From NCBI GenBank assembly GCA_900552995.1, contig USBX01000014.1:1-13124 (forward strand): DNA of 13,124 nucleotides. Direction: 5' to 3'. The DNA comes from an uncultured Collinsella sp. (lineage in GTDB: Bacteria; Actinomycetota; Coriobacteriia; Coriobacteriales; Coriobacteriaceae). Of this stretch, positions 1-6,718 are shown in pieces; within the stretch, counting starts at the first letter, position 1; every line of letters starts with the position of its first letter. The notes under the pieces are model-generated. The model was not told the origin of the DNA, did no database searches, and worked only from the letters and a program-made list of their open reading frames with translations. A program made the position numbers and the translations under genes.

Positions 1-182
1 GGGTGCCCCGGGGGCGGCGGGGTAATTCCTCCGTGCTCAAACATTCTCGCTGCGCCGCGAAACTGTGCGCGGAGGAAATACCCCGCCGCCCCCGGGGCAC
101 CCTCCTGCGCGCAATCAGCCCGTCATTTAGAAGGAAATAATAGTTTGTGAGCCCCTGGCCGGTTGGCCAGGGGCTCGTTTTG
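1..182 (+). repeat. Structured intergenic repeat, copy 1, with terminal terminator
   Basis: Direct repeat whose second copy lies at 4510-4686. The first 33 bases (GGGTGCCCCGGGGGCGGCGG and onward to CCTCCG) pair with bases 70-102 as a nearly perfect hairpin with about one mismatch. A loop of about 36 bases contains TGCTCAAACATTCTCGC. About 45 less structured bases follow, then a 12-bp terminator stem. The contig begins exactly at the repeat, so the left boundary may be an assembly break and the real unit may extend further. It carries no convincing reading frame. Function is unknown: it could be a 3'-UTR element of an unseen upstream gene, a small RNA, or an interspersed palindromic element. 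Confidence 0.75.
149..181 (+). terminator. Intrinsic terminator at end of repeat copy 1
   Basis: The 12-bp stem GAGCCCCTGGCC pairs with GGCCAGGGGCTC around a GGTT loop and is followed by GTTTT. It would end rightward transcription of a gene lying left of the window. The stem differs from the equivalent stem at 4655-4682 at two base pairs, and both differences are compensated on the other arm. Confidence 0.8.
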
Positions 183-189
183 TGTAAAT

Positions 190-218
190 TTGTCGCATGC
201 TTCGGGTTGTGGTATAAA
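190..218 (+). promoter_or_regulatory. Promoter of the marR-family gene
   Basis: A -35-like TTGTCG at 190-195 and a -10-like TATAAA at 213-218 are separated by 17 bases. Transcription would start about 225, inside the candidate operator at 219-233 and about 25 bases before the preferred start codon. The prediction rests on sequence match and spacing only. Confidence 0.55.
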
Positions 219-233
219 CGTAACATGCTACGG
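219..233 (+). promoter_or_regulatory. Candidate MarR operator at its own promoter
   Basis: The 15-mer CGTAACATGCTACGG lies directly after the -10 box. Its reverse complement, CCGTAGCATGTTACG, matches 13 of 15 bases of CCGTAGCTTGCTACG at 751-765, upstream of the first ABC gene. MarR proteins are dimers that bind short palindromes overlapping promoters, so negative autoregulation is likely (inference). Confidence 0.55.
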
Positions 234-250
234 AAAGGATGGTGGCTGGA

Positions 251-679
251 ATGGTTCCCGAAGATACTGTTGGGCCCCTGTTTAAGGTAATCAACGAACG
301 CATGCAGGCGTCTGCCGATGCGGACCTCAAGGAGCAAGGGCTCACCTTTGCGCAAAGCCAGGTGATCGTCTACCTCATTGAGCATGCGGGCCGAGCGCTC
401 CAAAAAGAGATCGAAGCTAACCTCAAGGTTTCCCACCCAACGGTCTCCGGCCTCGTCAGCCGGCTCGAGAAAAACGGCTTCGTGCGCACCTGGGTAGCCG
501 AGGATGACCGACGCAATAAGGTCGTTGAGCTTACGGACAAGGCACACGATGCCGGTGATCGCATGCGTGCCACAATGCGCGAACGCGATCGGGAGCTGCT
601 CGCCGGCCTTGATGAACGCGAGCAGACGGAGCTCATCCGCATGCTCAGGCGGGTCTACGCCAACGTCTGCAAACAATAA
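251..679 (+). CDS. MarR-family winged-helix transcriptional regulator
   Basis: A 142-residue protein, the usual MarR length, probably a dimeric DNA-binding repressor that senses a small molecule and controls the exporter genes beside it. A winged helix-turn-helix is visible: LTFAQSQVIVYL near residues 31-42, a recognition region around VSHPTVSGLVSRLEKNGFV at 60-78, and a wing with DDRRNK at 85-90. A charged C-terminal helix would complete the dimer interface. I chose ATG 251 because GGAAAGGA at 232-239 sits about 11 bases upstream. An in-frame ATG at 239 abuts that purine run and has no spacing; GTG 242 is also possible. A terminator separates it from the ABC pair, so co-regulation through the shared palindrome is more likely than simple co-transcription. 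The ligand is unknown. Confidence 0.9.
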   Translation: MVPEDTVGPLFKVINERMQASADADLKEQGLTFAQSQVIVYLIEHAGRALQKEIEANLKVSHPTVSGLVSRLEKNGFVRTWVAEDDRRNKVVELTDKAHDAGDRMRATMRERDRELLAGLDEREQTELIRMLRRVYANVCKQ

Positions 680-697
680 AGAATAGCTTCATCAGCA

Positions 698-740
698 CCC
701 GTCGCCCACCGGATTCGATCCGCCTGCGACGGGCTTCTTT
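698..740 (+). terminator. Intrinsic terminator after marR
   Basis: CCCGTCGC at 698-705 pairs with GCGACGGG at 726-733, with a second inner stem CGGA-TTCGA-TCCG, followed by CTTCTTT. It lies about 20 bases after the marR stop and separates marR from the ABC genes. Confidence 0.75.
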
Positions 741-750
741 ACACCCTATT

Positions 751-765
751 CCGTAGCTTGCTACG
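751..765 (+). promoter_or_regulatory. Candidate MarR operator upstream of the ABC genes
   Basis: CCGTAGCTTGCTACG contains the inverted repeat GTAGC-TT-GCTAC and lies 36 bases before the first ABC start codon. It is nearly the same site as at 219-233. A weak -35-like TTTACA at 738-743 and a TACGTA 18 bases further on would put this site across the promoter, the expected geometry for repression. The promoter itself is poorly matched. Confidence 0.5.
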
Positions 766-800
766 TAGTTTCAGCCCGATTCGTACAGAAAGGAACATAC

Positions 801-2558
801 ATGATACGAACGCTTGCGCGGAGCCTGCGGCAATACCGCAAGAGCTCCGTCACCGCCATCCTACTTTCCATCCTGGAGGTGATACTCGAGATCGCTATCC
901 CACTCGTCATGAGCGACCTCATCGACCGCGGCATCCAGGCCGGCAACATGGGCGAGGTCTGGCGCCTTGGCATCGCCCTGCTCGTCCTTGCCGTTCTCGA
1001 GTTTGGAGTGGGCGCCGGCGGCGCCTGGATGGGCGCACGTGCCTCGGTGGGCTTCGCCGCCAACCTGCGCGACGATATGTATGACAACGTGCAGACCTTC
1101 TCTTTTGGCAACATCGACAAGTTCTCTACCGGCTCGATCGTCACACGCCTCACCACCGATGTCACCAACGTGCAGAACGCCTACATGATGATCATCCGCA
1201 TGGGCGTGCGCGGACCCGTGATGCTCGCGTTCTGCTGGATCGTGTCGTTTACCATCAACCGGCAGATTTCGTTTGTGTTCCTGGCCGTGATCCCCATCCT
1301 TGCCATCGCGCTCGGACTTATCATGTGGCGCGTAAGCGGCATCTTCAACCGCGTTTTCGCTACCTACGACACGCTCAACAACGTGGTGCAGGAAAATGTC
1401 GCAGGCATCCGCGTGGTCAAGTCGTTCAACCGCGAGGAGCACGAGATTGGCAAGTTCGGCCGTATCAGCCAACGCATCTACGAGGACTTCGCCCGCGGCG
1501 AGCGCCTCATCGCACTCAATACGCCGCTCATGCAGGCCTGCATGTACGCATGCATGATACTCATCTCGTGGCTCGGCGCTAAGGCCATCGTGGCCTCGGG
1601 CAACAACGCCGCGCTCGGCCTCACCACAGGACAGCTCACCGCACTCTTTACCTACGCCACGCAAATCCTTATGGCGCTCATGATGCTCTCCATGGTCTTT
1701 ACGCTTATCGTGATTGCCCAGAGCTCGGCCAAGCGCATCGCCGAGCTACTCAACGAACAGAGCGACATCGCGAGCCCCGAGCCCGGTCGCGCCGTCACGC
1801 AGGTTGCGGACGGTTCCGTGGAGTTTGACCACGTGAGCTTTGCCTACGCGAGCAAGGCCGAGAAAAACGTACTCGAAGACGTAAACCTCACCATCAAGAG
1901 CGGCGAGGTCGTGGGCATCATCGGCGGCACGGGTTCGTCCAAGTCGAGCCTCGTGAACCTGATCGCCCGTCTCTATGACGTCACCGCGGGCACCGTGCGC
2001 GTGGGCGGCATCGATGTGCGCGACTACGACCTCGATGCGCTGCGCGGCCAGGTGGCCATGGTACTGCAGAAAAACGAGCTCTTTAGCGGCACCATCGCCG
2101 AGAACCTGCGCTGGGGTGACGCCGAGGCCAACGATGCAGAGCTGGTGCGCGCCTGCGAGCTCGCCTGCGCGAACGAGTTTATCGACCAGATGCCCGACGG
2201 CTACCAGACCATGATCGAGCAGGGCGGAACCAACGTTTCGGGCGGCCAGAAGCAGCGCCTCTGCATCGCGCGCGCCCTGGTGGCCAAGCCGCGCGTGCTC
2301 GTACTCGACGACTCCACGAGCGCCGTGGACACCCAAACGGACGCAAAGATCCAGCAAGGCCTTGCGGAGTACCTGCCTTCCACGACCAAGATCGTAATCG
2401 CGCAGCGTGTGAGCTCGGTCATGCACGCTGACAAGATCGTCGTGATGGACGACGGCCGCGTGAGCGCGGTGGGCACACATGAAGAGCTTTTGCACACAAG
2501 CGATATCTATCGCGAGGTCTTTGAGTCGCAGCAGAAGGGAACGGCAGAGGATGAGTAA
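801..2558 (+). CDS. ABC exporter half-transporter with degenerate ATPase site (subunit A of heterodimer)
   Basis: A 585-residue fused membrane-ATPase half-transporter of the type I (type IV fold) exporter family, the typical length. Six membrane helices occupy roughly residues 15-310 and the nucleotide-binding domain 345-575. Walker A is GGTGSSKS at 375-382, where Ser380 replaces the usual Gly. The Q-loop is Q423 and the signature is VSGGQ at 479-483. Walker B ends LDD, so Asp504 replaces the catalytic Glu. The switch position in IAQRVSS is Gln535 instead of His. These losses are those of the non-hydrolysing subunit of heterodimeric exporters such as TM287/288. AGAAAGGA sits six bases before ATG 801. 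The stop overlaps the next gene by 8 bases (ATGAGTAA), so the two are translationally coupled. Likely exports drugs, lipids or peptides; the substrate is unknown. Confidence 0.93.
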   Translation: MIRTLARSLRQYRKSSVTAILLSILEVILEIAIPLVMSDLIDRGIQAGNMGEVWRLGIALLVLAVLEFGVGAGGAWMGARASVGFAANLRDDMYDNVQTFSFGNIDKFSTGSIVTRLTTDVTNVQNAYMMIIRMGVRGPVMLAFCWIVSFTINRQISFVFLAVIPILAIALGLIMWRVSGIFNRVFATYDTLNNVVQENVAGIRVVKSFNREEHEIGKFGRISQRIYEDFARGERLIALNTPLMQACMYACMILISWLGAKAIVASGNNAALGLTTGQLTALFTYATQILMALMMLSMVFTLIVIAQSSAKRIAELLNEQSDIASPEPGRAVTQVADGSVEFDHVSFAYASKAEKNVLEDVNLTIKSGEVVGIIGGTGSSKSSLVNLIARLYDVTAGTVRVGGIDVRDYDLDALRGQVAMVLQKNELFSGTIAENLRWGDAEANDAELVRACELACANEFIDQMPDGYQTMIEQGGTNVSGGQKQRLCIARALVAKPRVLVLDDSTSAVDTQTDAKIQQGLAEYLPSTTKIVIAQRVSSVMHADKIVVMDDGRVSAVGTHEELLHTSDIYREVFESQQKGTAEDE

Positions 2559-4490
2559 GCAGAATAAACGCCCCGCAAACGGAGCGGCACCGGGCGCCGA
2601 CATGCCCGCGATGCAACTCGACATGGCAACCGTCAAGCGACTGCTCTCGTATATGTCCTGTTACCGAGGACAACTTGTACTCGTCGTCGTGTGCATTCTG
2701 CTCTCTGCCATCGCGAGCGCCGCGTCGTCGATGTTTTTGCAGGCACTCATCGACGACTACATTGTCCCGCTTTTGGCGACCGACGCTCCCGTATGGACGG
2801 GCCTTGCGCACGCGCTCATCACCATCGGCGCCGTCTATGTGGTGGGCGTTGCGGCCACGCTCGTCTACAACCGCGCGATGGTCACCGTGGCGCAAGGCAC
2901 GCTCAAACGCATCCGCGACGATATGTTCTCGCACATGCAGACGCTCCCCTTGCGTTACTTCGACACACACGCGCACGGCGACATCATGAGCCTCTACACC
3001 AACGACACCGACACCCTGCGCCAGATGATCGCGCAGTCGCTCTCGCAGCTCGTAAGCTCGGTATTCACGCTGGTCGCGGTCTTTGTGTGCATGCTTTGGA
3101 CGAGCGTGGGGCTCACCGTGGTGGTCTGCGTGCTCATGGCGGCGGTGCTCGTGTTCGTGGGCCGCATCACGGGGGTCATCGGGGCGTTTTCTATCGAGCA
3201 GCAAGATACGCTCGGCGCGCTCAACGGCTACATCGAGGAGATGGTCGGCGGGCAGAAGGTCATCAAGGTCTTTTGTCACGAGGACGCCGCACGCACCGGA
3301 ATGGGCAAGCTCAACCGTGCCTGGGCAAAGGCTGCGACGAACGCGCAGGGCGTGGGCAATTCGATCATGCCCATGATGAACGCGCTTGGCTACCTGATCT
3401 ATGTGGTGGTGGCTGTGCTCGGCGGCTACATGGCCATTGCAGGGACACCCAACCTGGGTCTTACCGGTTTCGACACGTTCACGCTCGGTGCCATCGCGTC
3501 GTTTCTGACGCTCACGCGTAACTTTATGAACCCCGTGGCGCAAGTGTCCAACCAGCTCAACTCGATCATCATCGCGCTTGCGGGCGCCGGGCGCATCTTT
3601 ACGCTCATGGACGAGAAGCCCGAGTCCGACGACGGTTACGTGACGCTGGTCAACGTGCGCGAGGACACGGACGGCGCGCTTGTCGAAACGAGCGAGCGAA
3701 CCGAGCGCTGGGCCTGGAAGACCCACATCACGATGGCGGCTGCGGGCTCGTGCCGCTCAAGGGGCATATTATGCTCGACCATGTGAGCTTTGGCTATGTG
3801 CCCCAAAAGCTCGTGCTGCACGATATCGAGCTCGAAGCCGAGCCCGGGCAGAAGATCGCGCTCGTTGGTGCGACGGGCGCCGGCAAGACCACGATCACCA
3901 ATCTTATCAACCGCTTCTACGACATTGACGACGGCAAAATCCGCTACGACGGCATCAACATCAACAAGATCCACAAAGCCGACCTGCGCCGTTCGCTCGG
4001 TGTGGTGTTGCAGGACGTGAACCTGTTCACCGGCACCGTCATGGACAACATTCGCTACGGCTGCCCCGGCGCCACGGACGAGCAGTGCATCGAAGCAGCG
4101 CGCCTGGCCAACGCCGACGGGTTTATCCGCATGTTGCCGGCGGGCTACGATACCGTGCTCGAGGGCGACGGCGGCGGACTTTCGCAGGGACAGCGCCAGC
4201 TGATTTCGATCGCGCGCGCCGCGGTGGCCGACCCGCCCGCAATGATTCTGGACGAGGCCACGTCGAGCATCGACACCCGCACCGAGGCATTGGTGCAGCG
4301 TGGCATGGATGCGCTCATGGAGGGCAGGACCACGTTTGTGATCGCGCACCGTCTCTCCACCGTGCGCAACTCCGACCTGATTTGTGTACTGGACCACGGG
4401 CGGATTATCGAGCGCGGCAACCATGACGAGCTGATTGCTAAGCGCGGGTATTACTACCAGCTCTATACCGGCGCGTTTGAGCTCGAGTAG
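2551..4490 (+). pseudogene. ABC exporter half-transporter, catalytic subunit B, split by a -1 frameshift
   Basis: Partner of the preceding half-transporter. Reading starts at ATG 2551, which overlaps the upstream stop; the in-frame ATG at 2479 lies inside that gene and is unlikely. The first frame gives 390 good residues covering six membrane helices and the linker, up to ...SERTERWAWK at 3718-3720. It then runs off-family to a stop at 3786. The ATPase domain continues in another frame from GAC at 3720 (DPHHDGGCG...), including Walker A GATGAGKT near 3867, signature LSQGQ, Walker B ILDEATSSID and the switch histidine in IAHRLSTV. Restoring one base near 3720 gives a normal protein of 646 residues. 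This is either a true recent mutation or a sequencing indel. Catalytic Glu and His are intact while the signature deviates, the complement of subunit A. If the frameshift is real, the exporter is inactive. Confidence 0.88.
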
Positions 4491-4509
4491 GCAGGTTTGT
4501 TCCACGTAG

Positions 4510-4686
4510 GGTGCCCCGGGGGCGGCGGGGTAATTCCTCCGTGCTCAAACATTCTCGCTGCGCTGCGAAACTGCGCGCGGAGGTAAAATGCCGCCCTCCC
4601 GAGACGGAGCCCTGCGCGCAGTCAACTCCTCATTTGAACGGAATAAAAGTTAGTGAGGTCCTGGCCAAATGGCCAGGACCTCTTTT
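4510..4686 (+). repeat. Structured intergenic repeat, copy 2, at the 3' end of the ABC operon
   Basis: Begins 20 bases after the ABC stop. The first 55 or so bases match copy 1 (1-55), and similarity continues with scattered changes to the terminator. The right hairpin arm has diverged strongly: after CGGAGG, copy 2 reads TAAAATGCCGCCCTCCCGAG where copy 1 has the exact complement of its own left arm. The long stem is therefore largely lost here. Position after a stop codon and before a terminator suggests a 3'-UTR element. No reading frame in it looks real. Confidence 0.75.
4655..4686 (+). terminator. Intrinsic terminator of the ABC operon
   Basis: GAGGTCCTGGCC pairs with GGCCAGGACCTC around AAAT and is followed by TTTT. 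The stem is symmetrical, so it could also slow leftward transcription from the diguanylate cyclase gene, although the minus-strand U-tract (ACTAACTTTT) is weaker. Confidence 0.85.
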
Positions 4687-4751
4687 CATGGCAGTCTTTT
4701 TGTGACGGGGCTTTTTAGCTGCCTTCAAATTAGCCGCCCTCTGTTGCAGGC

Positions 4752-5843
4752 TTACCGGCCCTCGCGTTGCGGCCCGGCTGGCTCGGCTGTCTTTATTCGG
4801 TTCTTGTCGATGTACATGTTTTTGTCGGCCTGTGAAAAGAGCTCGCGCATCGTAGGCGGTTCATCATAATCACTAGAAAGCGCATAACCCACTGCATAGC
4901 TGATAGGCATGTCGGGGTGAGCCTCGGAATACTCGTTCACGTTCACGCGAATCCGAGCGAGGCAGGACTCCACGGCAGCTCGATCGGCATCCCGCAGCAC
5001 CGCGATAAACTCATCGCCGCCGTCGCGGCCAACAAAGCAGGTCTCTGACGCCACACGCCCCAGCTGATGGGCAAAAGAACGAATGTATTCGTCGCCTTTC
5101 TCGTGGCCAAAGCGGTTATTGACCGTATGCAGGTTGTTAAGATCGAAGACGCACAGCGCAACGGGCGCTTCGGCGGAAACGGGATGCCCCTGCCCCAAGA
5201 TTTCCTCGCACTTGTTCTTGTTGGGCAGTCCCGTGGCTTCATCGAGATAGACTTTGTTCTGCAGCTCGCGATTGAGCGCGGCAGTGCGCACCGCGCGAGC
5301 GAGTTCGACCGCAAAGGTCGCCACCAAGCCCACGATGTCGATGATCACCAAGCCCTCAAGACGATTGAGCGCCGTCGCCTTCTCCTGGGAGTAGTCCTCC
5401 GCGAGCCTCGTGGCATCGTCGCAAATACCAAAGAACTCCTCGCTCATGGCGATGATGTCGGTGTTCTCGTAGCCGACTTCGCGCACACGGGCAATCTCGG
5501 TTTGGAGCTCGTCAAAATAGCCCGCGAGTTCGGTCATCTTTGCCTGATACTCATCGTCATCGAGACGGACGAGATTGAGGTCGTCGCTTCCGTAGCGCAA
5601 ACCATTAATGTATGAATCCACGGCCTTGAGCAGGTCGTCTTGTGGCTGGCCCGCGTCCTCGAGCTTAACGATTCGCTGCGTGGTGCCGCGCACCAGACCG
5701 GCGTAGTTGACCACGCGCGCCGTGCCCTGGATATCGGAGACGAGCAGCATAACATTGATGAAGAAAAAGATGAGAACTGCCGTGAGCACCATCATGAGCA
5801 GACGCAGCGCCCGGCTGGCCTTCTTGGCGACAATAGTATTCAC
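4752..5843 (-). CDS. Membrane-bound diguanylate cyclase (GGDEF) with PilJ-like sensor region
   Basis: Predicted to make cyclic di-GMP from two GTP at the inner face of the membrane. Residues are numbered from the longer GTG start at 5900 (382 residues). A membrane helix lies at 32-54. A predicted extracellular region resembling the N-terminal domain of type IV pili methyl-accepting transducers (GLVRGTTQRIVKLE) follows, then a second helix at about 181-201 and a GGDEF domain from 218. Visible motifs are DEATGLPN at 220-227, the metal/substrate segment FDLNNLHTVNNRFGH at 252-266 and an intact GGDEF at 294-298. The inhibitory RxxD motif is absent: SETC occupies that position. I prefer GTG 5843 (363 residues) because GGGAG stands seven bases upstream, while the GTG at 5900 has no clear ribosome site. 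No output or phosphodiesterase domain is present. It is convergent with the ABC operon and transcribed alone. Confidence 0.9.
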   Translation of the reverse strand: MNTIVAKKASRALRLLMMVLTAVLIFFFINVMLLVSDIQGTARVVNYAGLVRGTTQRIVKLEDAGQPQDDLLKAVDSYINGLRYGSDDLNLVRLDDDEYQAKMTELAGYFDELQTEIARVREVGYENTDIIAMSEEFFGICDDATRLAEDYSQEKATALNRLEGLVIIDIVGLVATFAVELARAVRTAALNRELQNKVYLDEATGLPNKNKCEEILGQGHPVSAEAPVALCVFDLNNLHTVNNRFGHEKGDEYIRSFAHQLGRVASETCFVGRDGGDEFIAVLRDADRAAVESCLARIRVNVNEYSEAHPDMPISYAVGYALSSDYDEPPTMRELFSQADKNMYIDKNRIKTAEPAGPQREGR

Positions 5844-6007
5844 AAGTTCACTCCCCAAAATGGCAAAAGCTCTGGTGGCACGCAGTGTGCTGAAATTCAC
5901 GTGAGGCCAACTCTACCATATGGGCCAAGAGCCTCGAACTTGCGCAGTCTTTGGAGCGGAGCTCTAGGAGCGACTCGACCGCACCTCGTTTTGTGTGGGT
6001 GCTTTGG

Positions 6008-6037
6008 TTGGCAGGTACTGCATATTATTCGTATAAT
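6008..6037 (+). promoter_or_regulatory. Promoter and possible operator of the toxin-antitoxin operon
   Basis: TTGGCA at 6008-6013 and a perfect TATAAT at 6032-6037 are 18 bases apart. The inverted repeat ATTAT-TCGT-ATAAT at 6024-6037 overlaps the -10 box, a sensible place for binding by the antitoxin, which usually represses its own operon. The operator role is inference. Confidence 0.65.
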
Positions 6038-6073
6038 TTATCGTAAGTTCCCGTACATCGATTGGAGCCTTAT

Positions 6074-6337
6074 ATGCCTGCCATAAAGCCTGTTTCCGAT
6101 TTACGCAATTACAACGAGGTGCTCTCCGATGTCCACGAGGGCTCGCCGGTGTTCCTGACCAAAAACGGGCACGGTTGCTACGCGGTGCTCGACATGAAAG
6201 ATTACGACCGGTTTTGCGCCATCAGTACGCTGATGTCGGAGCTTGAGCGCGGGCGCAGCTCGGGAGATGAGAGCGGATGGGTCTCGTCGGACAACGTCGC
6301 CGAGCACTTCCGCCGCAAGGCCGCAAGCCATGCATAG
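6074..6337 (+). CDS. Phd/YefM-family antitoxin
   Basis: An 87-residue protein with the Phd/YefM pattern. The N-terminal DNA-binding part (KPVSDLRNYNEVLSDV, about residues 4-19) is followed by EGSPVFLTKNGHGCYAVLDMKDYDRF, matching the family's 'pv.iTknG...avl.m.dye' core. A charged, likely disordered C-terminal tail (residues about 50-87) would wrap the toxin. ATG 6074 is chosen because GGAG at 6064-6067 is six bases upstream; an in-frame TTG at 6062 overlaps that site. It would neutralise the toxin encoded next and repress the shared promoter. Its stop codon lies inside the toxin start region with an 8-base overlap, typical of coupled type II pairs. Confidence 0.88.
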   Translation: MPAIKPVSDLRNYNEVLSDVHEGSPVFLTKNGHGCYAVLDMKDYDRFCAISTLMSELERGRSSGDESGWVSSDNVAEHFRRKAASHA

Positions 6338-6644
6338 TTGCGAGGTCGTTTACTCTCCGCTGGCTCTGCAAGATCTCGACGACATCTGGGACTACATTGC
6401 CGTCGAACAGGACAATCCCACAGCAGCGGAGAGAATCGTAGAAGGTATCCTCGCTCGGATAGACCTGCTATCCAGCTTCCCGGAGTCGGGTACGCCACTC
6501 TCCTCGATCTATCCCCTACGCTCCGATTACCGCTTCGTGGTCTGCGACAACTATCTCGCGTTTTACCGCTTTCACCAGAAGGTCTATATCGACCGCGTCC
6601 TCCACGGAAAGCGCGATTACCTGCAGGTGCTGCTTGCGGAATAA
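6330..6644 (+). CDS. RelE/ParE-family toxin
   Basis: A 104-residue toxin of the RelE/ParE superfamily. The opening VVYSPLALQDLDDIWDYIA is the family's first strand and helix. NPTAAERIVEGILARIDLLSSFPESGTPL forms the second helix and turn. YRFVVCDNYLAFYRFHQKVYIDRVLHGKRDYLQVL gives the C-terminal strands with conserved Arg, Tyr and the final H-x-x-R-D-Y. ParE members poison DNA gyrase and RelE members cut mRNA at the ribosome; sequence alone does not decide which applies, though the C-terminus leans to ParE or YoeB-like. ATG 6330 overlaps the antitoxin stop. Only a weak AAGG precedes it, so translation probably depends on coupling. It appears intact. Confidence 0.87.
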   Translation: MHSCEVVYSPLALQDLDDIWDYIAVEQDNPTAAERIVEGILARIDLLSSFPESGTPLSSIYPLRSDYRFVVCDNYLAFYRFHQKVYIDRVLHGKRDYLQVLLAE

Positions 6645-6718
6645 ACAGGCCCCCATATAATTTGACCCCTTATCCAGGACCATGCCCGATGTAGCTAAAA
6701 AGCCCCGTCCTAAATGAG

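Noticed and set aside
1..102. G-quadruplex or CRISPR-like array at the contig start
   Set aside because: The G-rich run is fully explained by a long hairpin arm, and there are no regularly spaced repeats with unique spacers.
2419..3726. A 435-codon minus-strand open frame opposite the second ABC gene
   Set aside because: Composition-driven shadow: His/Arg/Asp-rich, no motifs, fully covered by the exporter's membrane domain.
3714..3760. Programmed frameshifting as an explanation of the split ABC gene
   Set aside because: No slippery heptamer or stimulatory structure is evident at 3715-3722, and ABC exporters of this family are normally single uninterrupted genes; a one-base deletion is simpler.
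4511..4705. A 64-codon frame across repeat copy 2
   Set aside because: It covers hairpin arms and the terminator, has no ribosome site or family resemblance, and is not kept in copy 1.
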